A stretch of 25,828 bases of DNA from UMGS1307 sp964523005 (GTDB lineage: Bacteria > Bacillota > Clostridia > Oscillospirales > CAG-382), in the NCBI GenBank assembly GCA_964523005.1, contig CAZFZL010000004.1:1-25828 (forward strand), written 5' to 3'. Under the pieces are notes generated by a model. That model worked only from the letters and a program-made list of their open reading frames with translations, had not been told where the DNA came from and ran no database searches. Position numbers and translations under genes: made by a program. The stretch's first letter is position 1, and every line of letters starts with the position of its first letter. Below are positions 15,896-23,063 of the stretch, one piece after another.

Positions 15896-16555
15896 TCATC
15901 TCAGATCCGGCTCATTACGCAACGCGCTACGTCTTTTTTTGTCCGACGTGTCAAAATACTGGCCGACGCACATTCCGCCGAGCAGCCCGATGCACATACC
16001 TATGACAGGATTGTCAAGCATCGATCCGATCGACAGCCCGATCGCCATTCCGAGACACATGTATATTGCCGTCCATTGCGGCGCAGGCTTTTCGAGCCTG
16101 AAGCGCGGCCCCTCTTTGCCTTCACCGAACGGCTTGAACGAGAGCTTGTCAAGTACGCGCTGTGAGGCTTTGTTGGACGGTTCGGTCTCAGCTTCGGCAA
16201 AATAAACGTCGTCATGTGAAAACGCCCAGCTTATGAGCGCCTTTGCCGCCTCCGTCGCGTAGCCGCGCCCTTCATGCGGCGTGTAGATTCCGTAGCCGAT
16301 CTCGACGGCGCCGCCCGTCTGTGGGCCCTTGAAGCAGGCGTCTCCGACCGGTTCGCCGCTCTTGTTGAGCTTTATATTCCACGGCGCGTACCAGAGCCTG
16401 TCGTCGGGATGCTCAGTGCATCCGCAAAGCATTTCAGTATACGCCTTCCTCATCTCGTCGTCCGGCGCGGAACCGATAAGTTCGTTGATTTGTACATCCG
16501 TCATCGGCGTGAGCGTCAGACGCTGCGTTTTCAGTTGCGTTTCGTGCTTTTTCAA
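15896..16555 (-). CDS. GNAT acetyltransferase fused to glycine-zipper membrane tail
   Basis: A 219-residue two-part protein. Residues 1-158 are a RimJ/RimL-type GNAT domain. LKTQRLTLTPMTD is the family N-terminus, HEGRGYATEAA (94-104) is the acetyl-CoA pyrophosphate loop, and NKASQRVLDKLSF (128-140) is the conserved C-terminal motif. Residues 161-200 are hydrophobic with Gly spaced in GxxxG style (GMAIGLSIGS, GMCIGLLGGMCVG), predicting one or two packed membrane helices, followed by a basic tail. The start is TTG at 16555 with GGGAGA upstream; no ATG precedes the family N-terminus. It is 21 bases downstream of a nucleotidyltransferase gene and directly followed by a terminator. The substrate is unknown; the tail would place acetyltransferase activity at the membrane. 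Confidence 0.82.
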   Translation of the reverse strand: MKKHETQLKTQRLTLTPMTDVQINELIGSAPDDEMRKAYTEMLCGCTEHPDDRLWYAPWNIKLNKSGEPVGDACFKGPQTGGAVEIGYGIYTPHEGRGYATEAAKALISWAFSHDDVYFAEAETEPSNKASQRVLDKLSFKPFGEGKEGPRFRLEKPAPQWTAIYMCLGMAIGLSIGSMLDNPVIGMCIGLLGGMCVGQYFDTSDKKRRSALRNEPDLR

Positions 16556-16576
16556 CGTTTTTTCTCCCGTCTTTTT

Positions 16577-17209
16577 TCATCCGAGCCTTTGCCGCAGCAG
16601 TGTGATCCATTCCATAAGCGCGCCGCCGTCCATGGTCCTGAGCGCGGCAAGATATATTTTATATGCTTTGATGTCGTTTTGCATCATATGGATAAGTGTT
16701 TTTTTCGGTCCGAAATAGAAAATCCCGGAAATACCGCTGTATATTTCAAGACTGTCCGTCAGAAGCCAGTGCCATCTGTAAAACCCCTCGGCGTCGTTCC
16801 TTGCCGTCCTCAAAAGCATTTTTTCACACCATTCGACAGCTGTGATGTTCTCTTTTTGTGCCTTTGGTGAACGCAGCTCCAGCAAGCGTGCGGCGACATA
16901 TTCGTTTACTGCCGTCATGAGCTTTGCGCCGAGTCCTGTTTTATCGAGCACGAGCCTGCCGCCGTAAAGCTGAACGTACCGAGACGCGTCAATGCCGGCA
17001 AATTCCTCCGGCGCGTATATAAATACGTCAAGGAGAGTTTCGCATATTTGTGACGTGTCGTGCTGTCCGGCGCACTGCGCACCGGTGATGACGAGTGCGT
17101 CAAAATCGCTGTTCGCGCCGTTTGTGCCGTCGGCAAACGAGCCGTACGCTATTATAACGTCCGGCGTATATTTTTCCGTAAGATATGCAATTATTTCTTC
17201 TCTTCTCAT
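16577..17209 (-). CDS. Nucleotidyltransferase (pol-beta/MNT fold)
   Basis: A 210-residue protein with an N-terminal nucleotidyltransferase domain. AYGSFADGTNGANSDFDAL (21-39) contains the Gly-Ser motif and the catalytic pair Asp35 and Asp37, and LDVFIY supplies the third carboxylate at Asp61. All catalytic residues are present, so it should be active in moving an NMP group to a small molecule or protein. Residues about 105-205 are a helical C-terminal domain (WCEKMLLRTARNDAEG, FYRWHWLLTDSLEIY) like the substrate-binding domain of aminoglycoside nucleotidyltransferases and related proteins. Resistance activity cannot be claimed from this. The ATG lacks a strong ribosome site and is seven bases after the DUF1648-like gene, suggesting coupling. 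There is no HEPN partner beside it, so it is not an obvious MNT/HEPN toxin pair. Confidence 0.82.
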   Translation of the reverse strand: MRREEIIAYLTEKYTPDVIIAYGSFADGTNGANSDFDALVITGAQCAGQHDTSQICETLLDVFIYAPEEFAGIDASRYVQLYGGRLVLDKTGLGAKLMTAVNEYVAARLLELRSPKAQKENITAVEWCEKMLLRTARNDAEGFYRWHWLLTDSLEIYSGISGIFYFGPKKTLIHMMQNDIKAYKIYLAALRTMDGGALMEWITLLRQRLG

Positions 17210-17216
17210 ATCCGCA

Positions 17217-17516
17217 TCATGTTAGATTGACCGCGAGCATTATAACAAACGCGACAATGCCTGCTCCGGAAAGGATCAGCAGTTTTGAATTTTCCGAAAG
17301 CGTTCTACTTGAAAAAAGGCACGCCGCGGCACCGCCGCCGCCGAGCAGCGTCGGAATGAGTACGGCGAGCAGCTTCGGCATCGTCGTCGGTGCGCCGGAT
17401 GAAGATATTTGAGTAACAACAGTATCGGGCAGCACAACATACGACACGATGGCGAGTACAATGGAGAGCAGCAGAATCGCCGCGTATATAAAAACGTCTC
17501 TATTTATGGGAAACAC
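17217..17516 (-). CDS. Small membrane protein, DUF1648-like
   Basis: A 99-residue protein with three hydrophobic segments: about 8-28 (VFIYAAILLLSIVLAIVSYVV), about 48-66 (KLLAVLIPTLLGGGGAAAC) and about 80-97 (LILSGAGIVAFVIMLAV). The segment between the first two (LPDTVVTQISSSGAPTTMPK) resembles DUF1648, in which a Leu-Pro and a Gly-x-Pro precede the second helix. DUF1648 domains occur in SdpI-like immunity proteins and in many small proteins of unknown role. AGAGGG lies seven bases before the ATG. It is the first gene of the leftward operon, behind a strong promoter. The family assignment is tentative. Confidence 0.7.
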   Translation of the reverse strand: MFPINRDVFIYAAILLLSIVLAIVSYVVLPDTVVTQISSSGAPTTMPKLLAVLIPTLLGGGGAAACLFSSRTLSENSKLLILSGAGIVAFVIMLAVNLT

Positions 17517-17534
17517 CCTCTTTCGATCTCGTTT

Positions 17535-17563
17535 ATTATAACATTAAAACAACAGCTTTTCAA
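17535..17563 (-). promoter_or_regulatory. Strong promoter for the leftward operon
   Basis: On the - strand TTGAAA (17563-17558) and TATAAT (17540-17535) are separated by exactly 17 bases, with TGT directly before the -10 (extended -10). The leader to the ATG at 17516 is about 10 bases or slightly more. Confidence 0.82.
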
Positions 17564-17573
17564 GTCCTATGTG

Positions 17574-17602
17574 TTGCAAAAGGTATCACTTTATGGTATA
17601 TT
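17574..17602 (+). promoter_or_regulatory. Promoter for the rightward ATPase operon
   Basis: TTGCAA (17574-17579) and TATATT (17597-17602) have a 17-base spacer. Transcription would start near 17609, about 25 bases before the ATG. It diverges from the leftward promoter, and the two -35 elements are only 10 bases apart, so binding at one may affect the other. Confidence 0.72.
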
Positions 17603-17633
17603 GTACTTGAACAATAACAAAAAGGAGCGAGCC

Positions 17634-18539
17634 ATGCAGTATAATTATCTTAAATCGTTTTCGCTCGCAAGCGAGGATGACGAGGTCAGCTATATCCTTT
17701 CGTTCCCGGCGAAGCTTGAAATGACCTGCTATGGCACGAGCGCCTATCCGTTCAAAATTTTTCCTCAAAAGGGGTTGCATACCCTTGAATTTGAGCCGGT
17801 GACGCTTATATACGGCTCGAACGGATCGGGCAAGTCGACGCTGCTTAATATCATAGCGCAAAAGCTCGGCGTCCTGCGCTGTGCGCCGTTCAACTATACA
17901 CCGCTTTATGAGGATTATCTGCGCTATTGCAGGTATACTCTCGCATACGGAAGAAGCGTTCCGCCCGAAAGCCGCGTTATTACGAGCGACGATGTGTTCG
18001 ACTTTCTGCTCGATCTTCGCGCGATAAACAGTGGGATTGAAGGCAGACGGCAGACGGTGTTCGAGGAGTATGACGAATACACCGACCCGAACAAGCCCGC
18101 ATTCGTGCTTCGGTCGATAGAGGATTACGATGAGCTGAAGCGCCGCAACGAAGCACGCAAAGGGACAAAAGCGTCGTATACACGCCGCCGCATACCTAAG
18201 GACATCTGCGAAAAATCCAACGGCGAGAGCGCCTTCGCGTATTTTACATCTCAGATCAAGGAAAACGCACTGTATCTGCTCGACGAGCCGGAAAACAGCC
18301 TTTCCGTGCCGCTTCAGCTTGAGCTTATGCGCTTCATCTCCGATTCGGCGCGTTTCTACGGCTGCCAATTCATCATCTCTACTCATTCGCCGTTTCTTCT
18401 TTCGCTCGGCGGCAGCGGAGTATACGATCTTGACTGCTCGCCCGTATGCAGAAAAAGCTGGACACAGCTCGGCAATGTCACGGCGTACCGCGATTTCTTT
18501 GAGTCGCATAAAAAAGAATTTGAGAATAAAGATAAATGA
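17634..18539 (+). CDS. Stand-alone ABC-like AAA ATPase
   Basis: A 301-residue soluble ATPase. Walker A is GSNGSGKST (61-69), preceded by a VTLIYGSN strand. A signature-like segment, KSNGESAFAYF, lies at 194-204, Walker B is LYLLDEPENSLS (213-224) and the switch His is H251 in ISTHSPFLL. This matches predicted ATPases of the COG3910 type, which have an ABC-type head without transporter or coiled-coil domains. An insertion of about 90 residues between Walker A and the signature is charged and Arg-rich. The ATG at 17634 has AAAGGAG (17621-17627) upstream and a promoter behind it; an in-frame ATG at 17409 lies inside the divergent gene. It leads an operon with the DUF4434-like protein 13 bases downstream. 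The cellular role is unknown; no nuclease or defence partner is adjacent. Confidence 0.87.
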   Translation: MQYNYLKSFSLASEDDEVSYILSFPAKLEMTCYGTSAYPFKIFPQKGLHTLEFEPVTLIYGSNGSGKSTLLNIIAQKLGVLRCAPFNYTPLYEDYLRYCRYTLAYGRSVPPESRVITSDDVFDFLLDLRAINSGIEGRRQTVFEEYDEYTDPNKPAFVLRSIEDYDELKRRNEARKGTKASYTRRRIPKDICEKSNGESAFAYFTSQIKENALYLLDEPENSLSVPLQLELMRFISDSARFYGCQFIISTHSPFLLSLGGSGVYDLDCSPVCRKSWTQLGNVTAYRDFFESHKKEFENKDK

Positions 18540-18552
18540 AAGAGAAACAGAT

Positions 18553-19821
18553 ATGAATGAAAATTTCTGTACTCCCGTGCCCGCGAGACGTATATCGGCG
18601 AAAGCTCAGGTCGAATGGCGCGTCGCCTCAAAAAATTGTACCCGCATTAACATCACTGTCCGCCAAAACGGAGCCGTCGTCAGGGACTGCGGCACGTTTG
18701 AGATCACGCCCGATCTTGCGCTCAATAAAATAGTACCCGACACAAACGGCATAGTCGGCTCAATAACATTCGTGCTCAGCTTCCTTCGCGGCGATACCGT
18801 GTGCGAAACGATCGAGCAGGACTACCAGATTGTATCATCTGAGGTTTGCTCAACGCGGCTGCTCGACGGCTGCTGGGTGTCGATACTCCACTTTTCGCCC
18901 TCCGAGTCAAGATATTTCAGAGAAGGTCTCCTGAATATGACGGCGGACGACTGGCGCAATCACGTTCGCTCTATGAACAAGGTCGGCATCAAGAGCATAC
19001 TCATCCAGAACGTGTTTGACAGCCCTTATTATGCGTATCAGCACGACAGAACAGTCGATAATTACGACGGCGAAGCCTTTTACGACAGCGCGCTGTACAG
19101 CGGCAGAGCAAACATAAAATGTCTCGATGCGATAGAGGCGATCCTCTCCGAGGCAGACAAGTACGACATGACCGTTTTTCCGGGTGTCGGGCTGTTCGCG
19201 TGGTTCGATTTTTCGCCCGAATCACTTGAATGGCATAAGCGTGTCACGAAGGAGCTGCACGATAAATTCGGTCATCATAAATCCTTCTACGGCTGGTATA
19301 TTTCCGAGGAAATAATGGGCGATCTGTATTTCAGCTATCAGCCGGTGCCGGACGAAAAATATAAGGATATACAGGACTTTTTCAGAGAATACAAAAAATA
19401 CGTTCACGCCCTCACGCCGACGAAGCCCGTCGCTCTTGCGCCCAATAACATAGGCTTTCATCTGCACGAGAAGCAGTGGCTGCCGATACTCGAAAACCTT
19501 GATATCATCATCCCGTTCGCCTTTGCGCGCAGCTATTACAACGTCGCAAAAATAGCGCGTATATGCGCCCAAACGGGCACTCATTTCTGGGTCGACATGG
19601 AGATGTTCGCGTACCCCTTCGACAACGGATTAAAGCCCAAAAAGCTCGATGAGATGCTCACCGAAATGAAAAATTATGACTCGCTCGAGCAGGTGTACGG
19701 CTATCAGTACACCGGGCTGATGAACGAGCCGGGGTTCAGAAACGGGCTCGGCGAGGAAGACACCGAGGACCTGTTCTGCGACTATCTCAAATACTATAAC
19801 GAAAGAACGGCAAACGATTGA
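18553..19821 (+). CDS. DUF4434-like TIM-barrel protein, possible glycoside hydrolase
   Basis: A 422-residue protein without a signal peptide. Residues about 15-95 look like a beta-sandwich module. From about residue 104 the sequence resembles DUF4434: GCWVSILHFSPSESRYF, then MTADDWRNHVRSMNKVGIKSILIQNVF, as at the start of a TIM barrel. Acidic residues sit at the ends of predicted strands (GWYISEE, 247-253, and FWVDMEMF, 345-352), the usual positions of glycoside hydrolase catalytic acids, but catalysis is inference. The ATG at 18553 follows the ATPase stop by 13 bases with only a weak GAAAGAGA site; an in-frame start at 18319 is within the ATPase gene and was rejected. The last four bases overlap the next start (TTGA). 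A cytoplasmic place suggests action on an imported or internal glycan. Confidence 0.75.
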   Translation: MNENFCTPVPARRISAKAQVEWRVASKNCTRINITVRQNGAVVRDCGTFEITPDLALNKIVPDTNGIVGSITFVLSFLRGDTVCETIEQDYQIVSSEVCSTRLLDGCWVSILHFSPSESRYFREGLLNMTADDWRNHVRSMNKVGIKSILIQNVFDSPYYAYQHDRTVDNYDGEAFYDSALYSGRANIKCLDAIEAILSEADKYDMTVFPGVGLFAWFDFSPESLEWHKRVTKELHDKFGHHKSFYGWYISEEIMGDLYFSYQPVPDEKYKDIQDFFREYKKYVHALTPTKPVALAPNNIGFHLHEKQWLPILENLDIIIPFAFARSYYNVAKIARICAQTGTHFWVDMEMFAYPFDNGLKPKKLDEMLTEMKNYDSLEQVYGYQYTGLMNEPGFRNGLGEEDTEDLFCDYLKYYNERTAND

Positions 19822-20315
19822 ACAACGACGCTTCGTTCACAATAAGAAAAGCGACTGCAGACGATCTGCCTTCCGTTTTGGCGCTTTACGAAAACGCGCG
19901 CGCCTTTATGAGCGCACACGGCAACCCTGACCAATGGGGAACCGCCTATCCGCCTGCCGGAACAGTGCGTGAGGATATAGAAAACGGCAGACTTTACGTC
20001 TGTACAAAGCGCTGCGAAACGGCGGCGGTGTTCTGCTTCTTCTGCGGCATCGACGAAACGTATCGCGCAGTGGAGGGCGGAGCGTGGCTCTCTGATGCAC
20101 CATACGGCGTCGTACACAGGATTGCATCGGGCGTCAGGGGCGCCGCGTCGTTCTGCCTTGATTGGGCGTTCGGGCAAGCACACAATATTCGGATCGATAC
20201 TCATGCCGACAATATACCGATGCAAAGCCTGCTCGGAAAGCTCGGCTTCGCATATTGCGGAACGATCCGCCTCGCGGACGGCTCGCCGCGAATGGCGTTC
20301 CAGAAGGAAGAATAA
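19818..20315 (+). CDS. GNAT family N-acetyltransferase
   Basis: A 165-residue GNAT enzyme. FTIRKATADDLPSVLALYENA is a typical N-terminus. The central strand-helix region around VVHRIASGVRGAASFCLDWA corresponds to the acetyl-CoA loop, and IRIDTHADNIPMQSLLGKLGF is the conserved motif B region, followed by YCGTI. The start is a TTG whose last two bases overlap the TGA of the DUF4434-like gene; the next in-frame ATG would remove about 30 conserved residues. Its substrate is unknown. It is the last gene of the rightward operon, and no terminator is visible in the 59 bases before the convergent FAD gene. Confidence 0.85.
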   Translation: MNNDASFTIRKATADDLPSVLALYENARAFMSAHGNPDQWGTAYPPAGTVREDIENGRLYVCTKRCETAAVFCFFCGIDETYRAVEGGAWLSDAPYGVVHRIASGVRGAASFCLDWAFGQAHNIRIDTHADNIPMQSLLGKLGFAYCGTIRLADGSPRMAFQKEE

Positions 20316-20374
20316 ATATTGCAGCGGACCGCAAGGCTCGTGTGAAAAATTCGCGCCGACCGACGGCACAGGAT

Positions 20375-23041
20375 TCATTCGTACGCCCTGATCTCAATGA
20401 TCCTTGCACTCGCATCGCCCCACGTTTCGTAGACGGTTATCCTTATCAAGTCCGTAACAACGGTCGGAAAATGCAATGAACGCTTTCCGAGAATATTACC
20501 GCTGACCTCGGCAACGGTCGTAAAAGCTCCGTTTACGAGCGCGCTGACGGAAAATGAGCGAACCGTTTTTTTGCATATTTTCACCGTGCTGTATCCGTAG
20601 GGCGGATTGACTCTGTCAGTGTCAAACGTACATTCCACGCACGAGATCGCCGTTGGAGTGTCCCACGAAAGCTGCGCATACGGTTCAGGGTCGTCCGGGG
20701 AAGACACCCAACAGTAATTGTGAGCGTCGATGATCCTGTTATATCCGTTCGTCAGATTGCTTTTGCCGCAGTCGGCGAACGGAGTTTTTTGTTCCCCGTA
20801 TTCGAGCGCAAATGCGGAGTCATAATCGTACTTTGTATAGTCGCCCGGCGCGCGTTCGGCGAGTGTGCGCGTGTAAGAGGTGCATTCTACGCGCCGCCAC
20901 ATAAGCCCCTCTTCACATTCAAGCCGGACACCGAACGGAACAGAAGTCAAACTAAGCGGCAGGTCAAACAGTCCCTCGAAATGCGGCGGAACTGTCACTG
21001 CGATCGTTTCGCACACGGTGCTTTCACTCATTATGCCAAATGGCTTCGTGAGTGATGCGAAAACGCGAAGCGCACCGTCAGTCGTGTTTTTTATGTCGGC
21101 GCGGTAATACGACACATCAATGTCCATTGAGCTATCGGCTGACGCGCTGAATACGCGCGTTTCGGCCTCACCGCGTACCGGGACATATTCGCCTTCCAGT
21201 CCGGGGCGGACGGAATACCTTTCGTGTGCTGTGCTACTGACATATACTGTGCTTTTCTGCGCCTTGTCGGCCTTGTCGGTGCTTTTTACGCCGGGAATCG
21301 TCTGATTGTCTCTGAGCAGAGCGTTTTTCAGAGCTTCCATGTGCCTGAGACGTATCTCACGCGGACTTGCTGAATATTTCACGCACAACGCAGCCGCTGT
21401 CCCGGCAGCCTGACCGAGCGTCGCAACGGTATTCTCGACGCGTACTGTACCGAGCGCAAGATGCGAGACAGAGACGTTTCTGCCTGCCATGAGCAAATTG
21501 GTAATGTTTTTTGAATAGATACAGCCGAAGGGTATTGGCGTTATAGGAATATGCAATGACGAATGGAATGCGCCCTCCTTTCCCGAAAACAGCCCTTTGA
21601 CGCTGTGGACGTCCATCGTCCAGCCGGCGTAGGCTATTGCCTCCGGGTGAAAGTCTTTGCGTGTTATGTCGTTTTGCGTAAGCAGCGTGTCGCCTATGAT
21701 ACGGCGCGACTCTCTTTTTGCGTTATAAGCGGGGAAGCGGACGATAGCGAGATTTCTCGCGCGTTCGCGATGCTCCCATTTGTTTTTGAGCCAGTCGAAA
21801 TATCCCAGAGAAAGGCGAATCAGCTCGTCTCTCGCGCGCTCCTGCTCCCAGAGGTCGTCAATGTCATTCCTGTTTTCCAGCCACCATGCGCCGCTTGTTA
21901 GCTTCAACGGTTCACGTCCGAGATCCCCGGACAGCACAACAGCCCATTCCGGCGCGCGAAACTCTACCGGCGAGCCGGTGTCGACGGCACGGTACGAGAG
22001 CGCCTGCCTGCCGTTGAGCGTGCCCATAAGGCAGCCGCTCATCGTACATTCGTCCGGCGCTTCCGGTGCGTACGATTCATCGTACATCCATTTTGGCTCA
22101 CGTCCGACGCGATACTGTGCTCCTGCATAATACGCAAGCCAACCGTCACCGGTGCAGTCTATGTATTCATTCGCTGTAAAGCTGTGCTTCGTCCCGTCAA
22201 CGCAGCCGACACAGCTTACCTGCGTTATTTCTGAACCAACGGTATCGGCGCCGGTTACGAGAAGGTTTGTATACAGGCGGATGTTTTTTTCTTCGCTTAC
22301 GAGCCTTTCAAGCGTTTGCTGCCACGAGAGCGAATAAAAGTCGTGTGTACGCTTTATTTCGTCCGCAATGCCCGTCTCGCGCATACCGCTGTGAAACGCG
22401 CCTGCGCCGTCAAAGCTGACAAGCGCTTCGTCGGACGCATTGCCGCCAATGTGCGGCCTGGAATGGATCAGTGCAACGCTGCATCCGTGACGTGCGGCGG
22501 CAAGCGCTGCCGGAACGCCGCCCGGACCGGCTCCGGCGACGAGAATATCAAAATGTCCTTCGTCAACGGTGTCGTCACAGTGCAGAAGTTCACTGCGTGT
22601 TCTCAACAGTCTCTCCGTTTGCGGCGAAGGGGTGAAATCAAAATCGTCTGTAATAATTACGGCGGCGAAGCGCGCAAACCAGCCCCCGACATCACATACA
22701 CTCAGCGTATTTTCGCCCGCAGTAAGATATACATCGCACGCTGCCTCCCAGTGCCATGCATAAACGTCCGCTTTGGCAACAAGGCGGCTCTGACGGATGC
22801 TGTTGACGGCAAGGCAAAACGTTCCGGGTGAATAATCCGGAAGCCAGTTTTTAGTGCGCACCCAGAAGCGGTATGTTCCGCTTTGCGTGAGCGTAAAGCG
22901 TACAGATGCATCGTCTGCAAGCTCACCCGGTATATTTGACGCGAGCAGATACGCCTGACCCATTTCGCCGACGAACTGTGTTTCGAGCGTCCATCCGCCG
23001 AAGTCGTCAAACGCGGCGGCGTCAATCCATAATTTTACCAT
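20375..23041 (-). CDS. FAD-dependent oxidoreductase with flanking beta-sandwich domains
   Basis: An 888-residue cytoplasmic-looking protein (no signal peptide). Residues 1-135 resemble a carbohydrate-binding-like sandwich (GTYRFWVRTKNWLPDYSPG, AGENTLSVCDVGGWFARF). Residues about 164-575 are an FAD_oxidored domain (PF12831): GAGPGGVPAALAAARHG (170-186) is the dinucleotide loop, HIGGNASDEAL follows, CTGDG is the internal motif and NLLMAGRNVSVSHLALG is the C-terminal FAD motif. The last 280 residues are beta-rich and end with a segment like a coagulation factor 5/8 domain (AISCVECTFDTD, LIRITVYETWGDASARIIEIR). Such multidomain oxidoreductases occur with polysaccharide-degrading genes; the substrate here is unknown. 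AAAGG lies before the ATG. The M14-type gene is 22 bases upstream in the same operon. Confidence 0.85.
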   Translation of the reverse strand: MVKLWIDAAAFDDFGGWTLETQFVGEMGQAYLLASNIPGELADDASVRFTLTQSGTYRFWVRTKNWLPDYSPGTFCLAVNSIRQSRLVAKADVYAWHWEAACDVYLTAGENTLSVCDVGGWFARFAAVIITDDFDFTPSPQTERLLRTRSELLHCDDTVDEGHFDILVAGAGPGGVPAALAAARHGCSVALIHSRPHIGGNASDEALVSFDGAGAFHSGMRETGIADEIKRTHDFYSLSWQQTLERLVSEEKNIRLYTNLLVTGADTVGSEITQVSCVGCVDGTKHSFTANEYIDCTGDGWLAYYAGAQYRVGREPKWMYDESYAPEAPDECTMSGCLMGTLNGRQALSYRAVDTGSPVEFRAPEWAVVLSGDLGREPLKLTSGAWWLENRNDIDDLWEQERARDELIRLSLGYFDWLKNKWEHRERARNLAIVRFPAYNAKRESRRIIGDTLLTQNDITRKDFHPEAIAYAGWTMDVHSVKGLFSGKEGAFHSSLHIPITPIPFGCIYSKNITNLLMAGRNVSVSHLALGTVRVENTVATLGQAAGTAAALCVKYSASPREIRLRHMEALKNALLRDNQTIPGVKSTDKADKAQKSTVYVSSTAHERYSVRPGLEGEYVPVRGEAETRVFSASADSSMDIDVSYYRADIKNTTDGALRVFASLTKPFGIMSESTVCETIAVTVPPHFEGLFDLPLSLTSVPFGVRLECEEGLMWRRVECTSYTRTLAERAPGDYTKYDYDSAFALEYGEQKTPFADCGKSNLTNGYNRIIDAHNYCWVSSPDDPEPYAQLSWDTPTAISCVECTFDTDRVNPPYGYSTVKICKKTVRSFSVSALVNGAFTTVAEVSGNILGKRSLHFPTVVTDLIRITVYETWGDASARIIEIRAYE

Positions 23042-23063
23042 ATTATACCTTTCCGGATAAAAA

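Noticed and set aside
16577..17516. MNT/HEPN toxin-antitoxin or antibiotic nucleotidyltransferase cassette
   Set aside because: No HEPN-like partner is adjacent and the C-terminal domain gives no specific drug-modifying signature.
17409..17633. Upstream extension of the ATPase gene
   Set aside because: It would start inside the divergent DUF1648-like gene and read through the promoter region; the ATG at 17634 has a strong ribosome site.
17586..18509. 307-codon - strand frame opposite the ATPase gene
   Set aside because: It is antisense to a gene with clear Walker A and B motifs and would run through both divergent promoters.
18319..18552. Upstream extension of the DUF4434-like gene
   Set aside because: It lies entirely within the ATPase gene in another frame; the ATG at 18553 fits the short intergenic gap.
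20316..20374. Terminator between the convergent GNAT and FAD genes
   Set aside because: Only stems of three to four bases (such as GCCG...CGGC) are present, without T-runs.
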